Positions 45,053 through 54,639 of a stretch of 64,000 nt of DNA are shown piece by piece (position 1 is the stretch's first letter; every line of letters starts with the position of its first letter). The translations under genes were made by a program, and so were the position numbers. The stretch is from positions 42,372,039-42,436,038 of the forward strand of contig OX465282.1 of the NCBI GenBank assembly GCA_949987705.1, given 5' to 3'. The stretch is from Thereva unica. Taxonomy: Eukaryota; Arthropoda; Insecta; Diptera; Therevidae. The notes under the pieces are model-generated. The model was not told the DNA's origin. It saw nothing but the letters and a program-made list of their open reading frames with translations, and did not search any database.

Positions 45053-45396
45053 GGTGGCCCTTATTTGCAAAAGTGCTTCAATTTTGGGTCTCACCCCCTA
45101 GAAATATGCGAATAGGCAAAAAACTAAGAAATTTAAAATTTTAGGCAAATCGGAAAAGATTTAGAGGTCGCTCATGGCGAACGAAATCTTAAAAAATTAT
45201 GATTTTTTACCTTTTTCCACTTTGTTCAACCCTAATTACCATTTTATCAGCCCTGAAAGGGTCAATTAATATTTTTTATCCATTCTACATTGTTACCTTT
45301 CTAAAATGATCAAAATCATAAAGATCAGTTTACAAATAATAAAGCTATGAAATAAAAACCACAGTGAAGTCTTTATAAGGAAATAAAAAAAAACTA

Positions 45397-45692
45397 TCAG
45401 TTCAAAGAGAAACTGTACTAGGGTCCACTCATCACCGCAATCAATCATCTTCGCATAAAGCGTTGTGCTTTTCTGTTCATCTTTGACTCTGCAAAGTTAC
45501 GTGTCCGATCAGTGATCCTCACTGAACAAATATACTACACGGGAGTCTATTCCATCCATCCGTGTTATGAAAAAAACGTGTTTTCATTATTTTTCATATA
45601 TGTATTTAACAATAATATCATTTTAAACAGCAATATAACTTTTGTATAACTGTTATTACATAATATTGTTTAACATAAATGGTAAATGTTTT
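45397..45692 (+). repeat. Left inverted repeat of the DNA transposon
   Basis: Complement of 60,058-60,330, with clear blocks such as GTTCAAAGAGAAACTG, CAGTGATCCTCAC and ATTTAACAATAATATCA. Divergence of the two arms points to an old element. Confidence 0.82.
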
Positions 45693-45709
45693 AAAAATTT
45701 ATGAAGTTT

Positions 45710-45916
45710 GAAAATGCATCTGTCAAACATCATTCGCTTTGACTGCATTCGAAAATTTACCAGCTGCTCAGAATTGGCAGCATATCATTCCAAAAATCAA
45801 GCCGCTGCAGCCGAGAATATATGCCCTGCAGCCGATACTGCGATTCTGCTTATTCTGCGTAGCTGGCTAATTTTCGAATGCAGCCAAAGCGAATGATGTT
45901 TGACAGATGCATTTTC
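45710..45916. repeat. 207-bp palindromic element
   Basis: The outer about 65 bp are inverted copies (GAAAATGCATCTGTCAAACA ... complement), around a GC-richer centre with CTGCAGCCG repeats. Possibly a small foldback MITE placed just inside the left inverted repeat. No TSD resolved. Confidence 0.8.
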
Positions 45917-45950
45917 ATTAGTTCTGACTGCGCTCATATAACAGGAAAAG

Positions 45951-46644
45951 TTGAAGTGGATAGGTTACCTACCTTTTTACGTTAGTGATATAAATGGTGA
46001 GAAATTACTTGGTGTTCCAAAATTATCATCTTCAACAGGAATAGAAATAGCTGATGCTATTTATGAATTATTAATAGATTGGAATGTGGATGAAAATATT
46101 GTTGCTTTTTGTTTTGATATCACTGGGTCAAATACTGGAAAACTAAATGGAGTGTGCACGTTATTAGAACAAAAATCTTTACTGTATTTACCATGTCGCC
46201 ATCATATTTATGAACTAGTCCTGCGAGGTGTGTTTGAAATAGAATTTCCTGGTACCTATGGTAAAGGTGTTTCTTTATTCAAGAGCAATATATTGGAACG
46301 ACATAAGCAAAAATGAGTATAAAACATTGCTAGAAAATGCCAAATTGAAAGAAATTCTAATTGAAAGATGAGTTCACAGATTTTTGCAACGAACAATTAA
46401 AGAAACCAATTTGCAGAGATGACAATCGATAATTATTAGAGTTAACCACAATTGCTTCGGGCTCATGCTCTAATAGTCAAATTTCGCTCTCCAGGTCCAA
46501 TGCATCATGCTCGTTGGATCTCAAAAGCACTATATTGTATAAAAATATATTAATTCAGAGATGAGTTTAAATTAACTGTTTTAGAAGAGGAGAAGAAAAA
46601 ACTAATGTTTGTGCTTTTATCATTCGCTTTTACGTGAGGGCTTG
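45951..46644 (+). pseudogene. Transposase, N-terminal half (interrupted by Polinton)
   Basis: The open block to 46,316 reads GVPKLSSSTGIEIADAIYEL, CFDITGSNTGKLNG, LLEQKSLLYLPCRHHIYELV and SLFK. Degenerate coding continues with the RDD.R.LLELT region, an ASCSLDL/MHHARW-like segment and EEEKKLMFVLLSFAFYVR, up to the Polinton insertion at 46,645. This is the core of a class II transposase of a type common in arthropods. Several stops and shifts show it was dead or decayed. The second half is at 59,350. Confidence 0.72.
46639..46644. other. Left TSD of the Polinton (GGCTTG)
   Basis: The six bases GGCTTG are repeated at 59,057-59,062 directly after the right end. Six-base TSDs are characteristic of Polinton/Maverick insertion. 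Confidence 0.9.
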
Positions 46645-46850
46645 AGTAGGTAATGCGTCGGTTGAGCCTGGGAACCAGGTCAAGGTCACAGCCCAAGGCC
46701 ATCAATCAACCACCTGTTGTTGGCCATGGATCTAGGTCACGGGGTCTACGACCGTGGGACTGGTTTGCTTGGGCGGGACCTGGGTCAGGGTCGGTCGGTG
46801 GCTCGGTGGGGCCGGGCTCGGCTAGGGACTCGGTGGGGCCGGGCTCGGCG
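46645..46850 (+). repeat. Polinton left TIR
   Basis: Matches the complement of 58,851-59,056 essentially perfectly for the first 165 bp, then with an 8-bp length difference in a GGGACTCGGTGGGGCCGGGC tandem stretch. GC-rich, unlike the AT-rich interior. Confidence 0.92.
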
Positions 46851-47045
46851 CTGTGGCGGAAGCTATCGCCAGAGCCGCGACGGAACCTGTTATTGATCGA
46901 TTTTGTAAGTGCCCTGGCCTCTGCAGAGCACCGGTCTTACACTCTGTACGTACAATAAGTATATACCCTCCCTGTCAATTTTTGTATATTTTTTGTTACT
47001 CTCTCTTACCCTGTAATTAAATTAATAAATAAAGTCATTCAATCA

Positions 47046-47135
47046 CCCATCGCTTGGGAATCGAACTAGCGCCACGCAAATCGCGAACAGAAAAACCAAC
47101 GCCTTAGCCAACTTGACCAAGACGACAGTTGGATG
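47046..47135 (-). ncRNA. tRNA-like sequence with pol III A and B boxes, copy 1
   Basis: On the minus strand it begins GTCGTCTTGGTCAAGTTGGC and ends AGTTCGATTCCCAAGCG. TGGTCAAGTTGGC fits an A box and the end fits a B box (one mismatch). Stem pairing is too poor for a canonical tRNA. It could be a tRNA pseudogene, a SINE head or a pol III transcription unit of the Polinton. Confidence 0.5.
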
Positions 47136-47735
47136 GAGTTGGATTATTTCTGTACATATGCAGTTGTGAAATTCTATTTTTAGATCTTGCGGCCCAGTGA
47201 GCCGATGAAAATAACGTGGACACGATCGTGATCACAACTGCAAGAGCCCGCGAATATGAAAAAGAAAGACCAAGCGAAACAAAAACAAAAACTGCAGCAG
47301 CAGCTTGAGACACTGTGGATACTTTCGATGCCGATGATTCTCGGCGAGTATTGCATGGTGTTGTTGTTGTTACTATCCGAAATTATGAAACCGAGTGAAT
47401 GAATGAACTTGATACATTCATAAATATCGGGACGGGTAAAAAATACACTTTTTGCTAGCTGAGATTCAGCGCGGGGTAAGATTAAATGCAAAACAAAGTG
47501 TGAAAGAGAGAAGAATTGCACATGATACGTTTTTCATTTAAATGCGGGAAAATTAAATGGAATTTGTAATAACAGATTTTTATTAATCATTAAATTAATT
47601 ATTCATTATTGTGCCTTGGATCTTACACTCTGTACAACAAGTCTATACCCGTCAATGCTTTTTTTCTTACTCTAAAAGATGTGTACTTAATAAATAATAA
47701 TAAATAAAGTTATTCCACAAAAAAATCCCACATTG

Positions 47736-47825
47736 CTTGGGAATCGAACCAGCGCCACGGAAATCGCGAACAGAAAAACCAACGCCTTAGCCAACTTGAC
47801 CAAGACGACAGTTGGATGGAGTTGG
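47736..47825 (-). ncRNA. tRNA-like sequence with pol III A and B boxes, copy 2
   Basis: Second copy of the block at 47,046. Here the B box GGTTCGATTCC is a perfect consensus match, with the same A box about 46 bp upstream. Conservation of both boxes in both copies is notable. Confidence 0.5.
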
Positions 47826-48549
47826 ATTATTTCTGTACATATGCAGTTGTGAAATTCTATTTTTAGATCTTGTGGCCCAGTGCGCCGATGAAAATAACGT
47901 GGACATGATCGTGATCACAACTGCAAGAACCCGCGAATATGAAAAAGAAAGACCAAGCGAAACAAAAACAAAAACTGCAGCAGCAGCTTGAGCGGCAAAA
48001 ACAGCGGTTGCGCTGCAGTGCAACTATTGCATGGTTGTTGTTTTTGTTATAACCTGAACAGACAGATACTGTGCAAAACATTTTATCAACTAGTCTTTAA
48101 TATTTTAAATTATTAAAACTATGTTAAATTAATAAAATTAATGTTTTATATGATTTTTTAGTTAAATTTCCATCGCCAATATTTAAAAACCTCGATCTCA
48201 ACTTGTAATGTTTGCAGGGTACATGACAGGTGACTGTGGATACTTTCGATGCCGATGATTCTCGGCGAGTATTGCATGGTGGTTGTTGTTGTTACTATCT
48301 GAAATTATGAAACCGAGTGAATGAATAAACTTGATACATTCATAAATATCGGGACGGGTAAAAAATACACTTTTTTTGTTAGCTGAGATTCAGCGCGGGG
48401 TAAGATTAAATGCAAAACAAAGTGTGAAAGAGAGAAGAATTGCACATGATACGTTTTTCATTTAAATGCGGGAAAATTAAATTGATTTTGTAATATCAGA
48501 TTTTTATTAATCATTAAATTAATTATTCATTATTGTGCCTTCGAGCTCC

Positions 48550-48557
48550 TATATAAA
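48550..48557 (+). promoter_or_regulatory. TATA box of the polB remnant
   Basis: TATATAAA lies 63 bp before the ATG at 48,621, after the duplicated subterminal region. Confidence 0.65.
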
Positions 48558-48620
48558 CAGAGAAACAAAAGCAATATGCAACGTGCGTGCTTGGCTCAGC
48601 TTAGAAAACATTGTTGAAAA

Positions 48621-49001
48621 ATGGCTAAATTTAGCATCATTAGAGATATAATAACCCACAACAAACGTTTCAATGTGAGGGGTCGCAAAATTGAATTTAA
48701 AATCAATGACACGCCAAGGAATGTAGAACCTTTAACATGGTTTAAGAGCAGCATTGAAGACATTATTCAACATGTGATGACGGCGATCCAACCAAATGAC
48801 TATGTTGGTATTACTTTTTGCGGTGCCAGCTTTAGGGAAAGAGGCCCTGGATGGATAAATTATAAGTTGGCATCTGATGTAAAAACTAGTGACATCTGGG
48901 AAATGGTTGCGAAAATCTTCCAGAGCAATTCAGAAGGAGCAAGCACTGACACATTTTGTTTGGAAGTAACATCAGTCCATTTGCCTCAAGGCAGCGAGTA
49001 G
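48621..49001 (+). CDS. Polinton DNA polymerase B, N-terminal domain only
   Basis: 126 residues. The blocks EPLTWFKSSIEDIIQHV, PNDYVGITFCGASF, KIFQSNSEGASTDTF and LEVTSVHLPQG match the conserved N-terminal region that precedes the exonuclease and polymerase domains in Polinton PolB. A complete PolB is about ten times longer. Here a TAG at 49,001 follows and no exonuclease or palm motif occurs elsewhere in the element. It has its own TATA box and intact ATG. Either a deletion remnant or a retained truncated protein. Family assignment is from memory of the domain. Confidence 0.68.
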   Translation: MAKFSIIRDIITHNKRFNVRGRKIEFKINDTPRNVEPLTWFKSSIEDIIQHVMTAIQPNDYVGITFCGASFRERGPGWINYKLASDVKTSDIWEMVAKIFQSNSEGASTDTFCLEVTSVHLPQGSE

Positions 49002-49067
49002 CATATATAAAGCTTTAAAATAAATAAATTTAAATAGTTTGATATTTTCCTTTGAGTAGTTAAAGTT

Positions 49068-49547
49068 ATGAGTTCCGATAGAGTTGTTTTAGATGTACAA
49101 TTTGTCAGTGGAATTAATGGACAGCTATTTGCTAAGGAGCTGTCCGTCTTGCATCACGGGTCGCTTATACCAAGTTTATACTATTTTATGCCACCATACC
49201 CGTATAATGAACTACCGTCAAAAGCTCGTTGGCAAAATGATTTCAACTTTAGAAAAATAAATGGATTAAGATGGAACGGCGGCATTATTAATTACAACGA
49301 ATTACCCAAGATACTGTCGAATTATTCAAATGCAACAATTTACGTGAAAGGACTAGAAAAGGAGAAATTTATTCAGAAATACCTTCCGGAAGCGAAAATA
49401 AACCAATTGGAAATACCAAAATTAGCCAACTTGGAAAATTTTGGAGCTTTCTGCACTATACATGGAAAATCACCTAGTCTAAGATGTGCCGTACAAAATT
49501 GTTTTAATATTTATTTGTACATGCTAGTGAATAAATGTTTTAAATAA
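49068..49547 (+). CDS. Polinton uncharacterised protein A
   Basis: 159 residues, intact. Features: LDVQFVSGINGQLFAKELSV, YYFMPPYPYNEL, WNGGIINYNELPKIL, ATIYVKGLEKEKFIQKYL, and a C-terminal CTIHGKSPSLRCAVQN with paired Cys/His. Proteins of this layout are common in Polintons, and I suspect an RNase H-like fold without proof. The protein at 50,748-51,083 looks like a diverged relative. Tandem AATAAA motifs at about 49,529-49,546 serve as polyadenylation signals where it meets the convergent minus-strand genes. Confidence 0.65.
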   Translation: MSSDRVVLDVQFVSGINGQLFAKELSVLHHGSLIPSLYYFMPPYPYNELPSKARWQNDFNFRKINGLRWNGGIINYNELPKILSNYSNATIYVKGLEKEKFIQKYLPEAKINQLEIPKLANLENFGAFCTIHGKSPSLRCAVQNCFNIYLYMLVNKCFK

Positions 49548-49575
49548 AAGAATTTTTTAGTTGTATTTTATTTAT

Positions 49576-50217
49576 TTATTTGCAGTCAAAATTTATCGTA
49601 TCAAAAACAAGATTTGCAATACAATACAAAGGTATTTCATAAAAAAGTCGAGAATAATTTAAGTGTACATAAGATGTTCGACTTGGAATAAAAAAATCTT
49701 CACATGCTAATGTTAATACACTTTTTTCTTTACATTTTTCAATGTACTTCTTATAATATTCTTTCACGCTCTCTGAAGCATTGTTATTGTGGTACATAAC
49801 GATGTTTAAAAATTTCAGCATTTCAAATAATTTACAAAGTTCCGCTTGCCTTAGAGTGATGCTGCCACTGCCAATGAGGATTTTGTACTTCTTCGTCTGA
49901 TTTGCTGAAGATGAATTTTCTATTTTCGTTTTTAAAGCGCCAAGATAGTTGTAAATAGATGTCCATTCGGGATAGGATGCTGATATTGGGATGAGTCCAT
50001 GACGCTGAAATACTATTTTCGCTTCGAACGATGTTGGGTCAAAGCCGAGTACAATCTTCCGGTTATGGCAGTCGTCCAAATGGTACGTGTAATTTAATAA
50101 GAGATTTTCACCGACAACTTCTGCTTCGCATTTGGACAGCTTCTTTTTTCCTTTAGCACCAGTGGTCCTCTGTCTTTTACGTAATGGCTCCATGTTACTC
50201 AAATTAAACTTTAACAT
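49576..50217 (-). CDS. Polinton uncharacterised protein, 213 residues
   Basis: Not recognised. The N-terminus is basic (EPLRKRQRTTGAKGKKKLSK), suggesting nucleic-acid binding or nuclear import. The central part has KIVLGFDPTSFEAKIVF and PEWTSIYNYLGALK. It starts at ATG 50,217, or possibly at the second ATG near 50,193, 7 bp downstream of the protease stop at 50,224. Intact frame. Confidence 0.6.
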   Translation of the reverse strand: MLKFNLSNMEPLRKRQRTTGAKGKKKLSKCEAEVVGENLLLNYTYHLDDCHNRKIVLGFDPTSFEAKIVFQRHGLIPISASYPEWTSIYNYLGALKTKIENSSSANQTKKYKILIGSGSITLRQAELCKLFEMLKFLNIVMYHNNNASESVKEYYKKYIEKCKEKSVLTLACEDFFIPSRTSYVHLNYSRLFYEIPLYCIANLVFDTINFDCK

Positions 50218-50223
50218 TAAATA

Positions 50224-50751
50224 TTAACAGCTTTTGTTCAGTGTTTTTATAGTGCTGATCTCGGCTTTACATGATTGGTTACAAAAGTCTCCACCACTTT
50301 GTGTAAAATTCTTCAAGTATAAATTAACTATTTTATTATCATTTAAACTGAAATCGCTCGAAGAGAACTGTGTTAAAAAATTCTTTAGGCTCTTTCCTCT
50401 ACACCGAGAATATAGAAATACACAACAATAATGTCCACATGTCGATGAAAATTGTCCCTGCAAACGTTTTTTATTATTTAAAAAAGTCTTTGAATTATTT
50501 AAAAGAAATCTTTGAAAAAACTTATTGGTGGGATATCTTCCAAATGAGTCAAAGTACTCTGCAGGACCTTGTTTCGGGAAATAAAATGCAACCCAGTGAG
50601 TTCCGTCTTTATGTGATGGATCCGTATTAGCTATGACGCATGCGGGTTTTTTTATTTTTTGTGGTAGATGGTTGCAGGGGAAGACTCCTCTAAAAAACTT
50701 GTTTGTTACGCGATTATTTGTCAATGCAGTTGCAAGTTCGATCGTGTTCAT
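50224..50751 (-). CDS. Adenovirus-type maturation cysteine protease (PRO)
   Basis: 175 residues. Catalytic His in DGTHWVAFYF, the acidic residue following in EYFDSFGRYP, Gln in LQGQFSSTCGHYC, and the nucleophile Cys in STCGHYC. This is the fold and motif order of the adenovirus/Ulp1-like proteases that cleave virion proteins in Polintons. The ATG overlaps the stop of protein B by 4 bp (ATGA), so the two are probably on one transcript. All catalytic residues are present. Confidence 0.9.
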   Translation of the reverse strand: MNTIELATALTNNRVTNKFFRGVFPCNHLPQKIKKPACVIANTDPSHKDGTHWVAFYFPKQGPAEYFDSFGRYPTNKFFQRFLLNNSKTFLNNKKRLQGQFSSTCGHYCCVFLYSRCRGKSLKNFLTQFSSSDFSLNDNKIVNLYLKNFTQSGGDFCNQSCKAEISTIKTLNKSC

Positions 50752-51083
50752 TCTTGTTCACTGGTAAATGCTGCTTCTAAGTCAATGACCTTGGTGAGAG
50801 ATGTAACATAGTTATTTATAAACTCTTTAGTTGATGTACCACGAACAAAGATTGTCTTAAATTTCGCTAGAGTTTTTATAAGGTCTTCATCCATGCGTTT
50901 TAGTTCAAGATTACCAAATTTACTTGATTGTTGTTCACTGCATTCCAAACTAGATGTTGGATATTTAAAAATTATTTCCTTTGTAAACGTTTTATTTTGT
51001 ACAGTAAATCCAGCTAAAGAGACTTTTTTAAAGAAGGTAAATTCACCTCCACAAAAGTATTCCGCATTAATTAAACAACTCAT
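50748..51083 (-). CDS. Polinton uncharacterised protein B
   Basis: 111 residues from ATG 51,083; the frame is open further upstream but without ATG. Contains KKVSLAGFTVQNKTFTKEI, IIFKYPTSSLE and KTIFVRGTSTKEFINNYV, whose order and spacing resemble KELSV, YYFMPPYPYNEL and ATIYVKGLEKEKFIQKYL of protein A. A TATA box (complement of CTTATATA, 51,136-51,143) lies about 53 bp upstream. Overlaps the protease start. Confidence 0.65.
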   Translation of the reverse strand: MSCLINAEYFCGGEFTFFKKVSLAGFTVQNKTFTKEIIFKYPTSSLECSEQQSSKFGNLELKRMDEDLIKTLAKFKTIFVRGTSTKEFINNYVTSLTKVIDLEAAFTSEQE

Positions 51084-51135
51084 TGTTACTATAGTAAAGC
51101 AATTTGTCAACTAACAGTTTGTTGCAAGTAGCCGC

Positions 51136-51143
51136 CTTATATA
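51136..51143 (-). promoter_or_regulatory. TATA box upstream of protein B and protease
   Basis: Minus-strand TATATAAG in the 63-bp gap between the capsid stop and the ATG at 51,083. Confidence 0.6.
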
Positions 51144-51146
51144 GAT

Positions 51147-52469
51147 TTAAAAGTTGGTGTAAACATTTCGATCCTTGTCAATTTCAATGCTTCCATCGTA
51201 CTCAGCATATACAATGCATGTCACACTATTTTTTAACGCATCTCTAAATTTTCCTTCAACTCGTACCGTCCCTTGATTTAGTAAATTGCCGCAAGTCGCG
51301 TTATATGAATTATCTGTTGTTAAATCGAAAGCGAGAAGAAAACACCCCTTGTCAAATAATGTCTTGGATATTTGATGACCTTTATCGAAGTAATGAATAC
51401 CTGTTCCTCTGAATAACGTATTGTATCCGCGTGTACTAATCGGATTTTCCTTTGAGTAGTCAAATTCGAGAGGTTGGTTTGGTATCTGTACGCCATTCAC
51501 GGATAAATTGAATCTGGTAATGTTGTTATGTTTAAAGTTGAAAGGGTTCTTTGTTCTTCTGCCAGTGTAAGCATCATTGTCCACCATACCAAATATTATT
51601 AAGTTCGGTAACTGTCCGATGACGATATTATCCAGTGAAAGTGTGAATGTGCTTGCGGGAATAGTGTAGCTTTTAACTTCAACTCGCTTGTATGGGTATA
51701 AGGCATTTGAACGCTGTAGAACTGTCTCATGTGCTAATAAAATATTCGGGTTGACGGTTACGTGGTTCATGTACATTGTTGCATCTAAGATTTTTAATTG
51801 TGGTGAGTCGGTCCCGTCCTTGGATAGAATATAAAATTCTGGTTTTTCAAGTGATAAAACTACACGTAAATCGACACCGTTTAACAGCAACTTATCCTGA
51901 TTAAGCAAATCAGTATGGATTTTCCCCATCAATTCAACTACATTACTTTTATTAAAAAGTTTCTGACGATCTAAATAGCCTTGATGTAATTCAGCGACGG
52001 GTTTATCGATATCTGCAATTTCCGTGTCATCTTTGTCAAGATACCAGCCGACCGACTCCAAATGGGTAGATGCGGCATCTCTACCATAATTTAACAAATT
52101 TTCAATATAAGCGCGATAATTGTAATTATGGTCAGTTTGAGCAATTGGTTTTCCATTCAAATATACGGTGCACTGGCGAAATATGGAGTGTAAAATGTTG
52201 TTTATTAGACCTGGAGCATCGCCATCATTCGGATAAAGTTCTTCTTTTCCATCTTTTATTTTAATTAATTGCAATTTTAAACGAAGATAGATGCTAGATA
52301 AATCACGGTATGTGTCTCCATGACCCAAAGTTACAAACTCTAGAACGGAGGAGTTGTCGAGTGAGGCTATTGGCTTATATGCTACTTCTTCTGTTTTCAA
52401 AATATTGCTTTGAACTGGTGGTGTGGAAAAAAGATCCAGCTCTGATTTCATGCATTCTTTGTACGACAT
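51147..52469 (-). CDS. Polinton major capsid protein (F54H12.2-type, double jelly roll)
   Basis: 440 residues, intact. Blocks: ELDLFSTPPVQSNILK, FVTLGHGDTYRDLSSIYLRL, INNILHSIFRQCTVYLNG, YRAYIENLLNYG, MGKIHTDLLNQDKLLLNGV, MVDNDAYTGRRTKNPFNFKH, YNTLFRGTG and VRVEGKFRDALKN. These match the conserved Polinton protein known from C. elegans F54H12.2, which is regarded as the major capsid protein. The stop lies at 51,147. The start overlaps the previous gene's stop as TAATG. Full length suggests the virion gene is undamaged. Confidence 0.88.
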   Translation of the reverse strand: MSYKECMKSELDLFSTPPVQSNILKTEEVAYKPIASLDNSSVLEFVTLGHGDTYRDLSSIYLRLKLQLIKIKDGKEELYPNDGDAPGLINNILHSIFRQCTVYLNGKPIAQTDHNYNYRAYIENLLNYGRDAASTHLESVGWYLDKDDTEIADIDKPVAELHQGYLDRQKLFNKSNVVELMGKIHTDLLNQDKLLLNGVDLRVVLSLEKPEFYILSKDGTDSPQLKILDATMYMNHVTVNPNILLAHETVLQRSNALYPYKRVEVKSYTIPASTFTLSLDNIVIGQLPNLIIFGMVDNDAYTGRRTKNPFNFKHNNITRFNLSVNGVQIPNQPLEFDYSKENPISTRGYNTLFRGTGIHYFDKGHQISKTLFDKGCFLLAFDLTTDNSYNATCGNLLNQGTVRVEGKFRDALKNSVTCIVYAEYDGSIEIDKDRNVYTNF

Positions 52470-52987
52470 TATTTATCAAATATGTCCAGTATACGTTTAC
52501 GTATCTTTCGTTTTGTTTTCAAAACTCTTGCTTTTATTCCTTTTCTTTGATTTTTAGTTTTGCAATTTCCCGTGCGCTTAGGTGTTTTTCCACGTCTCTT
52601 GCGTTTAACAACTGGTTTTATATGCAAGGTTGTAAACGGATTGGGTCTTTTTATACCTGCACCGCTCATACCGTCAAACAGTTTATTTATACCTTTCTGC
52701 GCTAAATCTTGAACAGCAATGCGACCTTGTTCCTTTAAAATATCTTTAACTGACTTGTTGCTGATGTTTTTATCTTGTATTATAGCTTGTCCTGTTTTTA
52801 CAGCCTGTTGTGCTAATGTTTTTAATCCTGATGTAGCTAGAGGTTTTAAGTGTCGAAATAATGCACTGAAGAAGCTACCGATTCCTCTTCCACGTTGATA
52901 AATAAGTGGACCACGATATAGTTCTCCAATATCTGACAGACCGCCGCCGCTTTGTATTAAATAATAATGTGTATAATAGGAATCCAT
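52469..52987 (-). CDS. Polinton pVI/pX-like basic virion protein
   Basis: 172 residues. N-terminus with QSGGGLSDIGELYRGP and QRGRGIGSFFSALFRHLKPL, an amphipathic segment seen in adenovirus/adintovirus minor core or membrane-active proteins. The C-terminal third is strongly basic (KRKRRGKTPKRTG, KRKIRKRIL). Likely to bind DNA or line the capsid. The GG-containing N-terminal region is a plausible protease target. Overlaps the capsid start by 1 bp. A TATA-like element lies upstream at 53,034-53,041. Confidence 0.75.
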   Translation of the reverse strand: MDSYYTHYYLIQSGGGLSDIGELYRGPLIYQRGRGIGSFFSALFRHLKPLATSGLKTLAQQAVKTGQAIIQDKNISNKSVKDILKEQGRIAVQDLAQKGINKLFDGMSGAGIKRPNPFTTLHIKPVVKRKRRGKTPKRTGNCKTKNQRKGIKARVLKTKRKIRKRILDIFDK

Positions 52988-53033
52988 CTCGTAATTCTAT
53001 TTATACTATGCAAGAACAGCCTGTTGTGCAAAT

Positions 53034-53041
53034 ATTTATAG
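53034..53041 (-). promoter_or_regulatory. TATA-like element upstream of the pVI/pX-like gene
   Basis: Minus-strand CTATAAAT, about 47 bp before the ATG at 52,987. A second one (GTATAAATAG) at 52,997-53,006 is too close to the ATG to serve it. Confidence 0.5.
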
Positions 53042-53044
53042 TTT

Positions 53045-54613
53045 TTATTGTCTCTTAAAATGAAGCATTACATATGTAGGAATATAATTTGTTTTAAAGT
53101 CTACTAACTCCCCTTGATGATCAGTTATTTTTATAGAAATACTTTCAATAAAAGTTTTTTCAATAGGACAGTATTCTACATGCTCAAATCTTAATATAGT
53201 ACCACACTCTTGAATCGGTATTATTCGTAGATATCTTACTAGCTTGTCGCCTATAGCTCTAGGTTGTATAATATCAGTGTATATATGTATTATATTTTTC
53301 TCAAGGCAATCTTTTACAGTTTCCGGTGTACTTCTTGGTAATCGCAACATCAATTCTTTAATTGTTGTATCAAGAGAATTAATTTTTTCCATTATTGACA
53401 TGTGCTCTTGGCGTAAGCCCGCAGTGTCAAATGACTCTTTTATTTCTGTCAACAAGGCATCAGGATTACGTTTGTTTTCAGGTGTTTGGAGAAATACATC
53501 TGTGATGAAGTTTGACAGATTATCTATGTTTGCATTAATAGGTACTGGTGTAGATAAAAATTCGCCCGAGCCTTGTTTTTCATATGGGACCTGCAAAATT
53601 TCACTGTTTTTAGTTATTTTCCGTTGCTCGGGTGCCTTTGCTTTGAGTGAATCTTTCTTTAGTCTATTCAATATTTCAAAAATTGTATTTTTAATTTCAA
53701 TAATTCGCTTATGTTTTTCTTCTTCGCTAAGTTGTTTATCGTCAAAGTGTAAATTAGCTAAAAGCAATGTCATGAGATCTTTAACATTCAAGTGTGAGGG
53801 TAGTGGTTTTTTTATTTTTATCGTAACACCCAACTCCTCTAAACGGAGTTCGAATACATCATGCTTCTTTTCACTACCTTTTTTCTCTTTATTTTCAGCT
53901 GTTTTTTATGCTAGCCGTTGGATGTGTATAATTGTCTATTGTATTCTTCAAAACAGGATGTTTTCTATTCTTCCTAGGAACTTGACCAAATACATCATCA
54001 ACAAAATCTTCAATTGATTCATAGTTCTTATATTTTAAAACAACGTTTTCTGAAGTCTTTTTTCCTTGATATATGTGCAATATGTATTCATTTGGCTCTT
54101 GCTTATAGTTTATTTCAGGGATAACTTCATTAAAGTGGTCTTCTTCTAAGCGCTTCCACATTTTCGATTTAACATCATTCAAGTACATGGTATACCATGA
54201 AGGTGTAACTGCATTATAAAATGTTAATAAAAATGCTGAAAGGTTTATTTGTCAGGTCTGTAACTAACTTGTTCAAGATTTTCTGGTGTCCATTCAAGTT
54301 TTACATTTTCATTTATTTTGATGCTAAGTATTTTAAAATCCTTTTGATGCTGCTTTCTAGTTTCCTTTAACTGGTCAAATTCACGCCTCACTCGTTTACG
54401 CACATTTCCCCCGTTGTTGGAGATTGCACGTTTTGTTATTTCAAAATTTGGTAATGCAATTTCAGTTATTCCAACACGCCAGTTTCCATGAAACTTGCAT
54501 GGTTTCGCAAGCGCATTTGTAAAAGCCGATAGCGTATTTTCTGGGTAAAATTGCATAGAGTTATTACTCAAAAGGCATACATAAAAATCATTTTCTTTTA
54601 TTTCCACCGGCAT
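53045..54613 (-). pseudogene. Polinton penton/minor-capsid-like protein, split by two frameshifts
   Basis: Three frames in line form one protein of about 500 residues. N-terminus 54,613-54,245: YVCLLSNNSMQFYPENTLSAF and NWRVGITEIALPNF. Middle 54,240-53,895: YNAVTPSWYTMYLND to GQVPRKNRKHP. C-terminus to 53,045: IIHIYTDIIQPRAIGDKLV, RYLRIIP and YVMLHFKR. These beginning and end blocks are highly conserved in Polintons; I take it as the minor capsid (penton-like) protein, with moderate certainty on the role. Breaks lie near 54,245 and at an A-run near 53,905, so they may be base-calling errors. Confidence 0.75.
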
Positions 54614-54639
54614 TGTTTACAGTCTTTCCCAAGGAATGT

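Larger units (their letters stand above)
46928..48543 (+). repeat. Duplicated left subterminal region of the Polinton
   Basis: Blocks repeat in direct orientation: CTTACACTCTGTAC (46,935 / 47,622), the tRNA-like block (47,046-47,307 / 47,736-47,992), and the block with CTGTGGATACTTTCGATGCC (47,308-47,619 / 48,226-48,543). Parts also recur inverted on the right side (58,140-58,430). No genes. It ends just before the promoter of the polB remnant. Confidence 0.88.

Noticed and set aside
46653..46958. Open frame of 101 codons, GC-rich
   Set aside because: It lies in the Polinton TIR, and the open frame follows from GC-rich tandem blocks. The right TIR has the equivalent frame on the other strand.
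53244..54017. Plus-strand open frame of 257 codons
   Set aside because: It is antisense to the penton-like protein, whose conserved blocks are clear on the minus strand.
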